From positions 1-51,932 of the forward strand of contig JAUXWC010000018.1 of NCBI GenBank assembly GCA_030685025.1: DNA of 51,932 nucleotides, written 5' to 3'. Both the position numbers and the translations under genes were made by a program. Of the stretch, positions 8,776 to 16,965 are shown piece after piece (within the stretch, counting starts at the first letter, position 1; every line of letters begins with the position of its first letter). The stretch is from Rhodoferax sp. GTDB taxonomy: Bacteria; Pseudomonadota; Gammaproteobacteria; Burkholderiales; Burkholderiaceae_C. The notes below the pieces were generated by a model that was given only the letters and a program-made list of their open reading frames with translations, did no database searches and was not told the origin of the DNA.

Positions 8776-8781
8776 GCCCGA

Positions 8782-9351
8782 TCAGGGCATCAGGTCTTTC
8801 AACAGGCTGTCGACATCCTTCTGCGACAGGCGCTGCTCTTCGGTGGAGCCGCCGCCCTCGACGACGATAATCGCCCCGACCAGCGCTTTCATGGCCTTGC
8901 GCAGGGCCTGGCCGGCTAGATCCTGGAATTCCTGGGCGACGATGATGTTGGTGAGGTGGCCGCCGACGCTGGCAAGCTTCTCTTCCAGCTCCTTGCGGCT
9001 CCAGTCGCGGCCGAGCGAAACATGCGCTTCCTTGACCAGTTGCTTGGCAATCTCGGCCTCGATCAGCGACTTGGTGGCGGCTTCGGCGGTCATGCGCTCG
9101 ACGTTGCCAAGGATGGTCGAAACCGCTTTCGGATGGCTGCTCGCCGAGCGCTTGCCCAAACCTTTGGCGACCAGACTCAGTTCCTTGGCAAGCAGTTTCA
9201 ATTCGCTCAATACCTGGCCGGTATCCTGCACCGGTTGCTTCGCGGCGGACTTTTTCGCCGCTGGCAATTTGGCTTTGGTGGATTTGGCGGCGGCTTTCGT
9301 CGCGGGTTTTGCGGCGCCGGAACGGGTTTTGCTGACTGCTGCCTTTTGCAT
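8782..9351 (-). CDS. cheZ: CheZ-like CheY-P phosphatase with a Lys/Ala-rich N-terminal tail
   Basis: A 189-residue protein. Residues 1-40 are a basic Lys/Ala/Pro tail resembling histone H1-like tails. Residues 45-165 are helical, and AQEFQDLAGQALRKAM (139-154) matches the CheZ active-site helix AQDFQDLTGQ, with Asp144 and Gln148 in the positions of the catalytic Asp/Gln pair. The C-terminus LSQKDVDSLLKDLMP matches the CheY-binding peptide at the end of CheZ (consensus QxxVDxLLxxL). Expected role: dephosphorylation of CheY-P or a CheY-like regulator. It stands far from any chemotaxis or flagellar gene, between an unknown gene 8 bp upstream and the DUF255 gene. An AGGGGA ribosome binding site precedes the ATG. 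Confidence 0.75.
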   Translation of the reverse strand: MQKAAVSKTRSGAAKPATKAAAKSTKAKLPAAKKSAAKQPVQDTGQVLSELKLLAKELSLVAKGLGKRSASSHPKAVSTILGNVERMTAEAATKSLIEAEIAKQLVKEAHVSLGRDWSRKELEEKLASVGGHLTNIIVAQEFQDLAGQALRKAMKALVGAIIVVEGGGSTEEQRLSQKDVDSLLKDLMP

Positions 9352-9359
9352 GGTTTCCC

Positions 9360-9791
9360 CTATTTATTGTGTTGTCCAAACAACGTACGCCACCAGCGCT
9401 TGCGCCCTTCCGGCAGCGGCGCGTCAGGCTGGATGTCCTCTGGCGGCACGCGACAGAGGATCCAGCCGGGCAGTGGCGGATTATCCGAAAAACCGCAGGA
9501 TACGCCGAGGTTGTTTGGGTCGAAGATTTTTACAAAATTCGGCGCATCAAGCTGGTCGGCATAAACGATGCCGCAATAATCGTGCTCATGTTCCTTGCGC
9601 AACAGGGCATCGATTTGCGCGATGAAGGCGCTCACCTGCCCGGCATCGGCGGACGCCCGCGGCACGGGCTCGCCCACGGCATACAGATACCAGCCGACGG
9701 CCGGGTCGATGCGCGTCCAGAAAGCGGTCAACTGCTCCCAGGACATCACCGACCAGAGACGGCCGGCATACAGGGCATGAAAGTCGCTCAC
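9360..9791 (-). CDS. Conserved hypothetical protein
   Basis: A 143-residue soluble protein without signal peptide or membrane helix, beginning MSDFHALYAGRLWSVMSWEQ from a GTG at 9791, 10 bp after the ilvD stop; an ATG at 9833 would overlap ilvD by 32 bp and is less likely. It is Trp/Pro-rich with a conserved-looking HDYCGIVYADQLDAPNFVKIFDPNNLGVSCG segment and a C-terminal GWILCRVPPEDI. I do not recognise a named family or catalytic motif. Its tight position between ilvD and the cheZ-like gene suggests cotranscription. Confidence 0.75.
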   Translation of the reverse strand: MSDFHALYAGRLWSVMSWEQLTAFWTRIDPAVGWYLYAVGEPVPRASADAGQVSAFIAQIDALLRKEHEHDYCGIVYADQLDAPNFVKIFDPNNLGVSCGFSDNPPLPGWILCRVPPEDIQPDAPLPEGRKRWWRTLFGQHNK

Positions 9792-9801
9792 TGTGGCCGA
9801 C

Positions 9802-11700
9802 TCACTTGAGTTGAGAGATGTCGCGCACTGCACCGGTATCGGCGCTGGTGGTCATGGCGGCATAGGCCAGGAGCGCTGCCGACACCTGGCGCTCGCGATT
9901 GACGGGCTTCCACGCAGCCGCGCCTTTCGCCTCCATCGCGGCGCGCCGTCCCGCCAGCGCCGACTTTTCAACGGCGAGGTGGATGCGGCGGTTGGGAATG
10001 TCGATCTCGATGATGTCGCCTTCCTCGACCAGACCGATGGCGCCACCGGCCGCCGCTTCGGGCGAGGCATGCCCAACGCTCAATCCCGAGGTGCCGCCGG
10101 AAAAGCGGCCGTCGGTGAGCAGTGCGCATTGTTTGCCCAGGCCCTTGGACTTGAGATAGCTGGTGGGATAGAGCATCTCCTGCATGCCGGGGCCGCCCTT
10201 GGGGCCTTCGTAGCGAATCACGAGCACATCCCCGGGCCGGATTTGGTCACCGAGAATCGCTTCAACCGCGGCTTCCTGTGATTCGAAGACACGCGCCGGG
10301 CCCTTGAACACGCGAATCAGTGAAACGGGGACGCTGGTGGTGTAGCGCAGTTGCTCGGCCTCGAACATGCTTTCATCCACACCAGCGGTCTTGACGATGC
10401 AGCCCTTCTCGGCAATATTGCCAAACAGCACCGCCAGCCCGCCGTCCTGCGAATAGGCGTTGGCCCGATCGCGGATGCAACCGCCAGTGCGGTCGAGGTC
10501 GAGCTCGGGATAGCGGCGGCTCTGCGAGAAAGCCGTCTGCGTCGGCACGCCACCGGGCGCGGCGCGGTAAAAGTCGAAAACACCCACGTCATGCGCCTGC
10601 ATCACGTCCCACTGTTCCAGGGCGGCGCCCAGCGTCTTGCTATGCACGGTGTGCGTGTCGCGGTGGAGCAGGCCAGCGCGATCCAGTTCGCCGAGGATGC
10701 CGAAGACGCCGCCGGCGCGATGGACGTCCTCCATGTGATATTTCTGCGTCGCCGGCGCAACCTTGGCCAGACACGGCACCCGGCGGGACATTCTGTCGAT
10801 GTCGGCCATGGTGAAATTTACTTCGGCTTCATGGGCCGCCGCCAGCAGATGCAGCACCGTGTTGGTCGAACCGCCCATCGCGACATCCAGCGCGACGGCG
10901 TTCTCGAAGGCGTTGAAAGTAGCGATGCCGCGCGGCAGGACGGTCGCATCATCGTGTTCGTAATAGCGCCTGCACAGCTCGACAACCAACCGGCCGGCGC
11001 GCAAAAACAGCTCCCTGCGGTCGACATGGGTCGCCAGCAACGAGCCATTGCCTGGCAGCGAGAGGCCGAGCGCCTCGGTCAGACAGTTCATCGAGTTGGC
11101 GGTGAACATGCCGGAGCAGGAACCGCAGGTCGGACAGGCGGAACGCTCCATCGCGGCCACCTCGGCATCGGAGTTCTTGCTGTCGGCCGCCTCGACCATC
11201 GCATCAACCAGGTCGACCTTGCGGAACTCGCCGTGCCACTGCACCTTGCCCGCCTCCATCGGCCCGCCCGAAACGAACACGGCGGGGATGTTGAGCCGCA
11301 GCGCCGCCATCAGCATGCCCGGCGTGATCTTGTCGCAGTTGGAGATACAGACCATCGCGTCGGCGCAGTGGGCATTCACCATGTACTCCACCGAGTCGGC
11401 AATCAGTTCGCGACTCGGCAGCGAGTACAACATGCCGTCGTGGCCCATGGCAATGCCGTCGTCCACGGCAATGGTGTTGAACTCCTTGGCCACGCCGCCC
11501 GCGGCCTCGATCTCGCGGGCCACCAGTTGGCCCAGGTCCTTGAGGTGGACGTGACCCGGCACAAACTGCGTGAACGAGTTGACCACGGCAATGATGGGCT
11601 TTTGGAAATCGTCATCCTGCATGCCGGTGGCGCGCCACAGCGCGCGGGCACCAGCCATGTTGCGGCCGGCGGTGGAGGTTTTGGAGCGGTAGACTGGCAT
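9802..11700 (-). CDS. ilvD: Dihydroxy-acid dehydratase
   Basis: Converts 2,3-dihydroxy-isovalerate and 2,3-dihydroxy-3-methylvalerate to the 2-keto acids in valine and isoleucine synthesis. 632 residues, slightly above the usual 610-620. The Fe-S and catalytic signatures are present: [16 protein letters not shown] at about 122-137 and [20 protein letters not shown] at about 192-211, plus the C-terminal [20 protein letters not shown] motif. The enzyme is a cytoplasmic iron-sulfur protein. It heads a ten-gene run on the minus strand that ends in a branched-chain amino acid importer. Two direct repeats lie in its upstream region. Confidence 0.96.
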   Translation of the reverse strand: MPVYRSKTSTAGRNMAGARALWRATGMQDDDFQKPIIAVVNSFTQFVPGHVHLKDLGQLVAREIEAAGGVAKEFNTIAVDDGIAMGHDGMLYSLPSRELIADSVEYMVNAHCADAMVCISNCDKITPGMLMAALRLNIPAVFVSGGPMEAGKVQWHGEFRKVDLVDAMVEAADSKNSDAEVAAMERSACPTCGSCSGMFTANSMNCLTEALGLSLPGNGSLLATHVDRRELFLRAGRLVVELCRRYYEHDDATVLPRGIATFNAFENAVALDVAMGGSTNTVLHLLAAAHEAEVNFTMADIDRMSRRVPCLAKVAPATQKYHMEDVHRAGGVFGILGELDRAGLLHRDTHTVHSKTLGAALEQWDVMQAHDVGVFDFYRAAPGGVPTQTAFSQSRRYPELDLDRTGGCIRDRANAYSQDGGLAVLFGNIAEKGCIVKTAGVDESMFEAEQLRYTTSVPVSLIRVFKGPARVFESQEAAVEAILGDQIRPGDVLVIRYEGPKGGPGMQEMLYPTSYLKSKGLGKQCALLTDGRFSGGTSGLSVGHASPEAAAGGAIGLVEEGDIIEIDIPNRRIHLAVEKSALAGRRAAMEAKGAAAWKPVNRERQVSAALLAYAAMTTSADTGAVRDISQLK

Positions 11701-11736
11701 GGACTAAACCTCTTGGTAGGTGCAATTAACGACCTT

Positions 11737-11766
11737 GACACACTGCGTGGCGGCAAGACACTGCGT
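11737..11766 (-). promoter_or_regulatory. Pair of direct repeats upstream of ilvD
   Basis: On the plus strand ACACTGCGT occurs at 11740-11748 and again at 11758-11766, 18 bp apart start to start, 37-66 bp upstream of the ilvD ATG. Repeated half-sites nearly two helical turns apart could bind a regulator. No regulator is identified and chance cannot be excluded. Confidence 0.3.
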
Positions 11767-11886
11767 TGAAGCGGCAATTATCTTCCACCGTTGTGGCCGG
11801 GGTGGCCCAAGCGCTCAATGCCCGCGCGGCGAATGTGGCCCTGCCGACCCGGCCGACCAGCCCGCGCAAGGGATAATCCCCGCCAC

Positions 11887-13842
11887 ATGGCACTTATTAC
11901 CTTACTTGACGCCCAGCTCGCATTCGGACACGTTCCCCTGCTCGACCACGCTGATTTTTCACTCGAAACGCAGGAGCGCGTGGGCCTGATCGGCCGCAAC
12001 GGCGCGGGCAAATCCTCCATGCTCAAGATCCTGGGTGGGCTGGACAAGCCCGACGACGGCACCGTGCAGGTGCAGAGCAACACCCGCATTGCCTACGTGG
12101 CGCAGGAGCCCCAGCTTGATGCAGATGCTACCGTTTTTGTAGCAGTCAGCGAAGGACTGGCGCGCATCATAGGCCTGATTGAAGAGTACACCCAGGGCCA
12201 TGGCGACCTCGACGCGATGCAAAGCGAGATCGAGGCGCTGGACGGCTGGAACTGGGAACAGCGTGTCACGGAGACACTGCACCGGCTGCACTTGGACCCG
12301 ACGGCGATTGTTAACACCTTGTCAGGCGGCACCAAGAAACGTGTCGCCTTGGCCCAGGCGCTGGTGGCCCAGCCCGACGTGTTGTTGCTCGATGAGCCCA
12401 CCAACCACCTGGATCTGGATTCGATCGAGTGGCTGGAAGGCCTGCTGGTGGAGTTCAGGGGCAGCATCATCACCATCACGCACGACCGGTCCTTTCTGGA
12501 CAACGTGGCCACTCGCATCGTTGAGCTGGACCGCGGCAAGCTGCTGTCCTATCCCGGCAACTTTGCGGCCTATCTGACTCAAAAAGAGGAGCAACTGGCG
12601 CAGGAGGCGGTGATCAACGCCCGTGCCGACAAGCTGTTGGCGCAGGAAGAAGTGTGGATTCGCAAGGGCGTGGAAGCCCGGCGCACCCGCGCGCAGGCCC
12701 GCATCGTGCGCCTCGGTGAGCTGCGCGCCAAGCACCAGGCGCGCCGCGACGTGGTGGGCAGTGTCAACATGGACATCTCCAGTGGCGCCACCAGTGGCAA
12801 GCTGGTGGCCGAGCTGACGCATGTGTCCAAGAGCTTTGGAGACCGCAAGATCGTCCATGACTTCTCGACCACCATTCTGCGTGGCGACAAGATCGGCCTC
12901 TTGGGCCCCAATGGCGCGGGCAAGACCACCTTGCTCAAGTTGATTCTGGGCGAACTCAAGGCCGACCCGGCGCCGCCCAATGCGCCAGCGCCCGAACCCG
13001 GCCACAGCCCCTGGGGAACCGTTCGCCAGGGTGCCAACATCTCGGTGGCCTATTTCGATCAGATGCGCAACGCGCTGGACCTGGATGCGACGCTGGAAGA
13101 CTTCATCAGCCCTGGGTCAGAGTGGATCGAGATCGGCAACCAGAAGAAACACGTCAAAAGCTACCTGGGCGACTTTCTGTTCTCGCCAGCGCGCGCCAAC
13201 TCGCCGGTGCGCTCGCTCTCCGGTGGCGAGCGCAACCGGCTGCTGCTGGCGCGTCTGTTTGCCCGCCCGGCCAACGTGCTGGTGCTGGACGAGCCGACCA
13301 ACGATCTGGACATCGACACCCTGGAGCTGCTGGAAGACCTGCTGCAAAACTACGATGGCACGGTATTTCTGGTCAGCCACGACCGTACCTTCCTGGACAA
13401 CGTGGTCACCAGCACCATTGCCTTTGAGGGCGACGCCAAGTGGCGCGAGTACGAAGGCGGCGTGACCGACTGGCTGGTGCAAAGCAAGCGCGCCAGCGAG
13501 ATTGCGCAGGGAAAAGGCCAAAAGGGCTCAAAACCCTTTAATTACGGGCGCGATCAGCTATCAAAGGCGGAGCAAGTGGCGGCGCCAGCAGCGGCATCAA
13601 CGCCTGCCGCGCCGTCGGCCAAAGCCCGCAAGCTCAGCTTCAAGGAGCAACGCGAGCTGGAGGCCTTGCCGGACACCATAGCGGCGCTGGAGGCCGAGCA
13701 CCAGGCGATCCACGAAGCGCTGGCCGACGGCAGCCTGTATGCCAGCGACAACACGCGCGCCGTGCAGATGTCCGAGCGCAGTGCCCAGATCGACGATGAG
13801 CTGCTGCAGGCACTCGAACGCTGGGAAGCGCTGGGCGGCTGA
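11887..13842 (+). CDS. uup: ABC-F family ATPase, Uup type
   Basis: 651 residues from the ATG at 11887. Two ABC domains without membrane segments: Walker A GRNGAGKS (about 36-43) and GPNGAGKT (about 340-347), signatures LSGGTKKR and LSGGERNR, Walker B DEPTNHLDLDS and DEPTNDLDIDT. This is the ABC-F layout. The C-terminal coiled coil (KARKLSFKEQRELEALPDTIAALEAEHQ) is typical of Uup, a ribosome-associated and DNA-structure-related ATPase linked to precise transposon excision in E. coli. An upstream ATG-less extension to 11791 in frame is not supported. The linker before the coiled coil contains an AT-richer stretch (13520-13567) that may come from a repeat element. Confidence 0.93.
   Translation: MALITLLDAQLAFGHVPLLDHADFSLETQERVGLIGRNGAGKSSMLKILGGLDKPDDGTVQVQSNTRIAYVAQEPQLDADATVFVAVSEGLARIIGLIEEYTQGHGDLDAMQSEIEALDGWNWEQRVTETLHRLHLDPTAIVNTLSGGTKKRVALAQALVAQPDVLLLDEPTNHLDLDSIEWLEGLLVEFRGSIITITHDRSFLDNVATRIVELDRGKLLSYPGNFAAYLTQKEEQLAQEAVINARADKLLAQEEVWIRKGVEARRTRAQARIVRLGELRAKHQARRDVVGSVNMDISSGATSGKLVAELTHVSKSFGDRKIVHDFSTTILRGDKIGLLGPNGAGKTTLLKLILGELKADPAPPNAPAPEPGHSPWGTVRQGANISVAYFDQMRNALDLDATLEDFISPGSEWIEIGNQKKHVKSYLGDFLFSPARANSPVRSLSGGERNRLLLARLFARPANVLVLDEPTNDLDIDTLELLEDLLQNYDGTVFLVSHDRTFLDNVVTSTIAFEGDAKWREYEGGVTDWLVQSKRASEIAQGKGQKGSKPFNYGRDQLSKAEQVAAPAAASTPAAPSAKARKLSFKEQRELEALPDTIAALEAEHQAIHEALADGSLYASDNTRAVQMSERSAQIDDELLQALERWEALGG
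13520..13567 (+). repeat. Possible repeat-derived segment inside the uup linker
   Basis: An AT-richer tract in a GC-rich gene containing GGCTCAAAACCCTTT and CAGCTATCAAAG, patterns I associate with short intergenic elements of Comamonadaceae. It stays in frame and encodes part of the variable linker (about residues 545-560). This is recognition from memory and needs a comparison with orthologous genes. Confidence 0.3.
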
Positions 13843-13881
13843 GCCGCTGCAATGCTGGTCAAGGCATGAACTGGATCAATG

Positions 13882-15510
13882 CTATCGCGTGCCCGGTCCG
13901 GTTGCAGCTTGCTCGGGCGGCTCGTTCGCGGTGACTGGCGCTGCCAGCAGGCGGGCCGCTTTGGTCGCCTGTTCCAGCGCTCGGCGCAGGGCACTGGCGG
14001 CGCGCAATCGGGCGTCCATGACCGCGACTGGCAGGCGGCCCTCGGTGCCCGATATCAGCAGGTGCGCCTTGAGCGCCTGGTAAGCGTCTTCCATTTCCCG
14101 CTGCGCGGGCTCCAGAGCGGCGGCGTCCAGCGCAGCCGGATCGGCCCGGGTGAGCAAGTCGATGGCCGCCTCGGAAAATTGACGCACTTGGGTGCCGTGG
14201 TCTTCGTTCGCGAATTCACCGCTGGCTGCGGAGGCTTCCACCGCGAGTTCCGTCGCGTTCTCGTAGTAGCGCGCAAGACGCAGAATGCCTGGCAGTCGCT
14301 GGGCGCTGTGGCTCGACATGCCGATACGGTGGAGCGCGGTGATGAATTCGGCGATGGCCAGGCTGAGCCGACTGACTACCAGCTTGTGGCGGGCAAGTGC
14401 CGGACCCTCGGGTGCTTCCAGCGCAGCCCGTATGGTATTTAGCGCGATACCGCCTAACCGGCGGATTTCGTGGTCCAACGCATTCAGTGCCAGGGCCGGC
14501 ACCGCCAGTACGGTCCTGTCGAGATGGCGGGGGCGGGCCTCGTCGTCTTCGGCAATCTTGAAGCGCGCTTCGAGGAATGTCGTCATGCGCGCGGCGACTG
14601 GCCAGATCAGGACGATGCCGAGCACATTGAACATCGTATGAAACAGCGCCAGCTTGGCCGCGGGCGCCTCGTCCAGGCCTAGCCATTGGCGCAGCAGGGA
14701 CAGCAAACCCATTAGCCAGGGCAACAGGGCCAGCGCGACGATGCCGGTCAGTACATTGAACAGAATGTGCGCGGCGGCAGCCCGCTTGGCGTTGGGCGTG
14801 GCGCCGATGGCCGCGATCAGCGCCGTTACCGTGGTGCCAATGTTGGCGCCGATCACAGCCGCAGCCGCGCCCGGTGTCGTCAACAGCCCGCCTTGGGCAG
14901 CGGTCAGAGCGATCACCAGCGCGGCGCTGGAGCTTTGCATCAGCACCGTCAGCAGCACGCCGATCCCTACTAGCAACAGGATGTCGCTGGAACCATCGCC
15001 CTCTGGTAGCTTGAAGTCAGCCGACAGACCGGAGAAAGTCTCTTTCAGCATGTCGATGCCGAGGAACAGTATGCCGAAGCCCGCCAGCGCCGTGCCCAGC
15101 GCCCCTCGCCGCGCGCCTTCGCCGCTCAGGCGCAGGATCATGCCCACGCCGATCAGCGGCAGCGCCAGCGCTTCGATCTTGAACTTGAGACCCACCAGTG
15201 CCACCAGCCACCCGGTCATGGTGGTGCCCACGTTGGCACCGAACAACACCCACACTGCCTGCGACAGGTTGAGCAGGCCCGCATTGACAAAACCGATGGT
15301 GGCAACCGTAACCGCGCTCGACGACTGAACCAGCGCTGTGACCAAAATGCCTGAGGCCAAACCCCGCAGCCGAGTCTTGGTGGAGTGGGCCAGGATGCGT
15401 TCCAGGGCGGGTCCGGCGGCCAGTTTCAAACCGTCGGTCATCAAGCCCATGCCCAGCAGAAACAGGCCAATACCACCGGCGAGGCCACCGATCAGGGCGA
15501 GGTTGTTCAC
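13882..15510 (-). CDS. Na/Pi cotransporter family protein with C-terminal PhoU-like domain
   Basis: A 542-residue membrane protein with a GTG start. Two inverted NptA-type repeats carry the QSSS motifs at 62-65 and 192-195, with GANVGTTMTG (91-100) and GANIGTTVTAL in equivalent positions; about eight membrane helices span residues 1-320. Residues 330-520 form a PhoU-like helical domain. Expected function is sodium-coupled phosphate movement across the inner membrane; some bacterial members act in phosphate export or homeostasis. Stop codons of this gene and uup converge 39 bp apart. No Pho box was recognised upstream. Confidence 0.88.
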   Translation of the reverse strand: MNNLALIGGLAGGIGLFLLGMGLMTDGLKLAAGPALERILAHSTKTRLRGLASGILVTALVQSSSAVTVATIGFVNAGLLNLSQAVWVLFGANVGTTMTGWLVALVGLKFKIEALALPLIGVGMILRLSGEGARRGALGTALAGFGILFLGIDMLKETFSGLSADFKLPEGDGSSDILLLVGIGVLLTVLMQSSSAALVIALTAAQGGLLTTPGAAAAVIGANIGTTVTALIAAIGATPNAKRAAAAHILFNVLTGIVALALLPWLMGLLSLLRQWLGLDEAPAAKLALFHTMFNVLGIVLIWPVAARMTTFLEARFKIAEDDEARPRHLDRTVLAVPALALNALDHEIRRLGGIALNTIRAALEAPEGPALARHKLVVSRLSLAIAEFITALHRIGMSSHSAQRLPGILRLARYYENATELAVEASAASGEFANEDHGTQVRQFSEAAIDLLTRADPAALDAAALEPAQREMEDAYQALKAHLLISGTEGRLPVAVMDARLRAASALRRALEQATKAARLLAAPVTANEPPEQAATGPGTR

Positions 15511-15716
15511 TGCTTCGCTCCGCTCAGCGCCAGACCGTGCCCGGGCGTGGGCGGAGTTTCCACGGTATCGATGGTTGAAGGCTCATGTGCCCATTTTGCC
15601 GCAGAGACAAGCCCTGGGTCGCCGACTTGGACAGCGCTTGCGAGCGTCAGCTTGATCGCGGACGGCCCGCGAGGCCACGACAGCGCCCGCCGCGTCGTCC
15701 GCCCGCAATTTGCGAC

Positions 15717-15771
15717 GATCAGTTGAGGACAGAGCGTCGCTGCGCTCCGGTCTGTCCCGCAAGGTCTCAGG
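15717..15771 (-). repeat. Dispersed palindromic repeat, copy A (type I)
   Basis: Read on the minus strand: CCTGAGACC, TTGCGGGACAGACCG, GAGCG, loop CAGCGA, CGCTC, TGTCCTCAACTGATC. The 46-bp core is identical to both copies at 31.4 kb. It lies 14 bp downstream of the old yellow enzyme gene and has the same orientation as that gene. The region 15511-15716, upstream of the Na/Pi gene, holds nothing else that I can identify. Confidence 0.85.
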
Positions 15772-15785
15772 CTAGCGTTGGCAGC

Positions 15786-16904
15786 TCAGGCCAGGCAAGG
15801 GTAGTCGGTGTAGCCCTTGGCGCCGCCGCCATACAGGGTGGCGCGGTCCAGTGCGGTCAAGGCTGCACCTTCGCGCAGGCGCCGGGTCAGATCGGGGTTG
15901 GCGATGAAAGGCCGGCCAAACGCCACCAGATCGGTCCCCCCAACCAACGCGTGCTCGGCCAGGGCGCGGTCGTAGCCGTTGTTGACCATCCACGCTGCGC
16001 TGCCGCCGGCCTTGCGGTAGGCACTGCGCAACGCCGCGTAGTCGAACGGCGTGTCGCCTTGCACGTGGTCGCGTGGCCCACCGGTGGAGCCTTCGATGAT
16101 GTGCACAAAGGCCAGCTTCAAGGGTGCGAGCTGCGCCACCACATACTCGAACAGCGGTTGCGGATGCGGGTCCTGGGCGTCGTTGGCCGGGGTCACGGGC
16201 GACAGGCGCAGTCCAACTCGGTCGCCACCGATTTCCTGCGTGACGGCGGCCATCACCTCGATCAGCAGGCGGGCGCGGTTCTCGATGCTGCCGCCGTAAG
16301 CGTCGGTGCGAAGGTTCGAGCCCGAGCGCAGGAACTGGTCGAGCAGGTAGCCGTTGGCGCCATGCACCTCCACGCCGTCAAAGCCGGCGGCAATCGCGTT
16401 GCGGGCGGCACGACGGTAGTCCGCCACGATGCCCGGCAGCTCTTCCAGAGCGAGTGCGCGCGGAGGGGAGGTCTCCACGAATTGGGCCACGCCATCCCGG
16501 ATCAGCACCGTCTTGGTCTTGGCCGTCAGGGCGGAAGGTGCCACTGGCGCCTGGCCGCCGGGTTGAAGGTCGACATGCGAAACCCGTCCCACATGCCACA
16601 ACTGCATCACGATCTTGCCGCCTGCGGCATGCACCGATTGCGTGACCGGCTTCCAGGCTTGCACCTGTTCGTCACTCCAGATTCCGGGCACATCCGCATA
16701 GCCCTGTGCCTGGTGGCTGATGGCGGTGGCTTCCGTCACGATCAGGCCCGCACCATCTTTTGGGTTGGCGCGCTGACTGTAGTAGGTAGCCATCAAGGCG
16801 GTGGGCAGGGCGCCCGGGGCGCGGTTGCGCGTGAGGGGTGCCATCACGACGCGGTTGGCAAGGTTCAGGCGACCAACTTGGATGGGATCGAATAGTGTGC
16901 TCAT
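15786..16904 (-). CDS. Alkene reductase of the old yellow enzyme family
   Basis: 372 residues from the ATG at 16904 (MSTLFDPIQVGRL...); a longer frame to 16967 is not supported. FMN-dependent ene-reductase fold: PLTRNRA near the N-terminus, the substrate-binding VEVHGANGYLLDQFLRSGSNLRTDAYGGSIENR with the His/Asn pair and following Tyr, and GRPFIANPDLTRRL for FMN phosphate binding. The YGGGAKGYTDYP ending is typical of NemA-type enzymes. These reduce activated C=C bonds of enones, maleimides or nitro esters with NAD(P)H. Divergent from an MFS transporter gene with 61 bp between starts, so the two may share regulation. Confidence 0.92.
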   Translation of the reverse strand: MSTLFDPIQVGRLNLANRVVMAPLTRNRAPGALPTALMATYYSQRANPKDGAGLIVTEATAISHQAQGYADVPGIWSDEQVQAWKPVTQSVHAAGGKIVMQLWHVGRVSHVDLQPGGQAPVAPSALTAKTKTVLIRDGVAQFVETSPPRALALEELPGIVADYRRAARNAIAAGFDGVEVHGANGYLLDQFLRSGSNLRTDAYGGSIENRARLLIEVMAAVTQEIGGDRVGLRLSPVTPANDAQDPHPQPLFEYVVAQLAPLKLAFVHIIEGSTGGPRDHVQGDTPFDYAALRSAYRKAGGSAAWMVNNGYDRALAEHALVGGTDLVAFGRPFIANPDLTRRLREGAALTALDRATLYGGGAKGYTDYPCLA

Positions 16905-16965
16905 GGTGGGTGGTGGTTTGGGGAAACCATTCATCTTGCACCACTGCCGCACAATGCAAGGGCCC

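Noticed and set aside
12126-12145. Small hairpin GCTAC-CGTTTTT-GTAGC inside uup
   Set aside because: The sequence encodes ordinary conserved Uup residues at this place and needs no repeat explanation.
15585-15716. Plus-strand frame starting MCPFCRRDKPW with a CxxC pair
   Set aside because: It runs into the repeat and then antisense through the alkene reductase gene; the CxxC is not followed by a recognisable zinc-ribbon domain.
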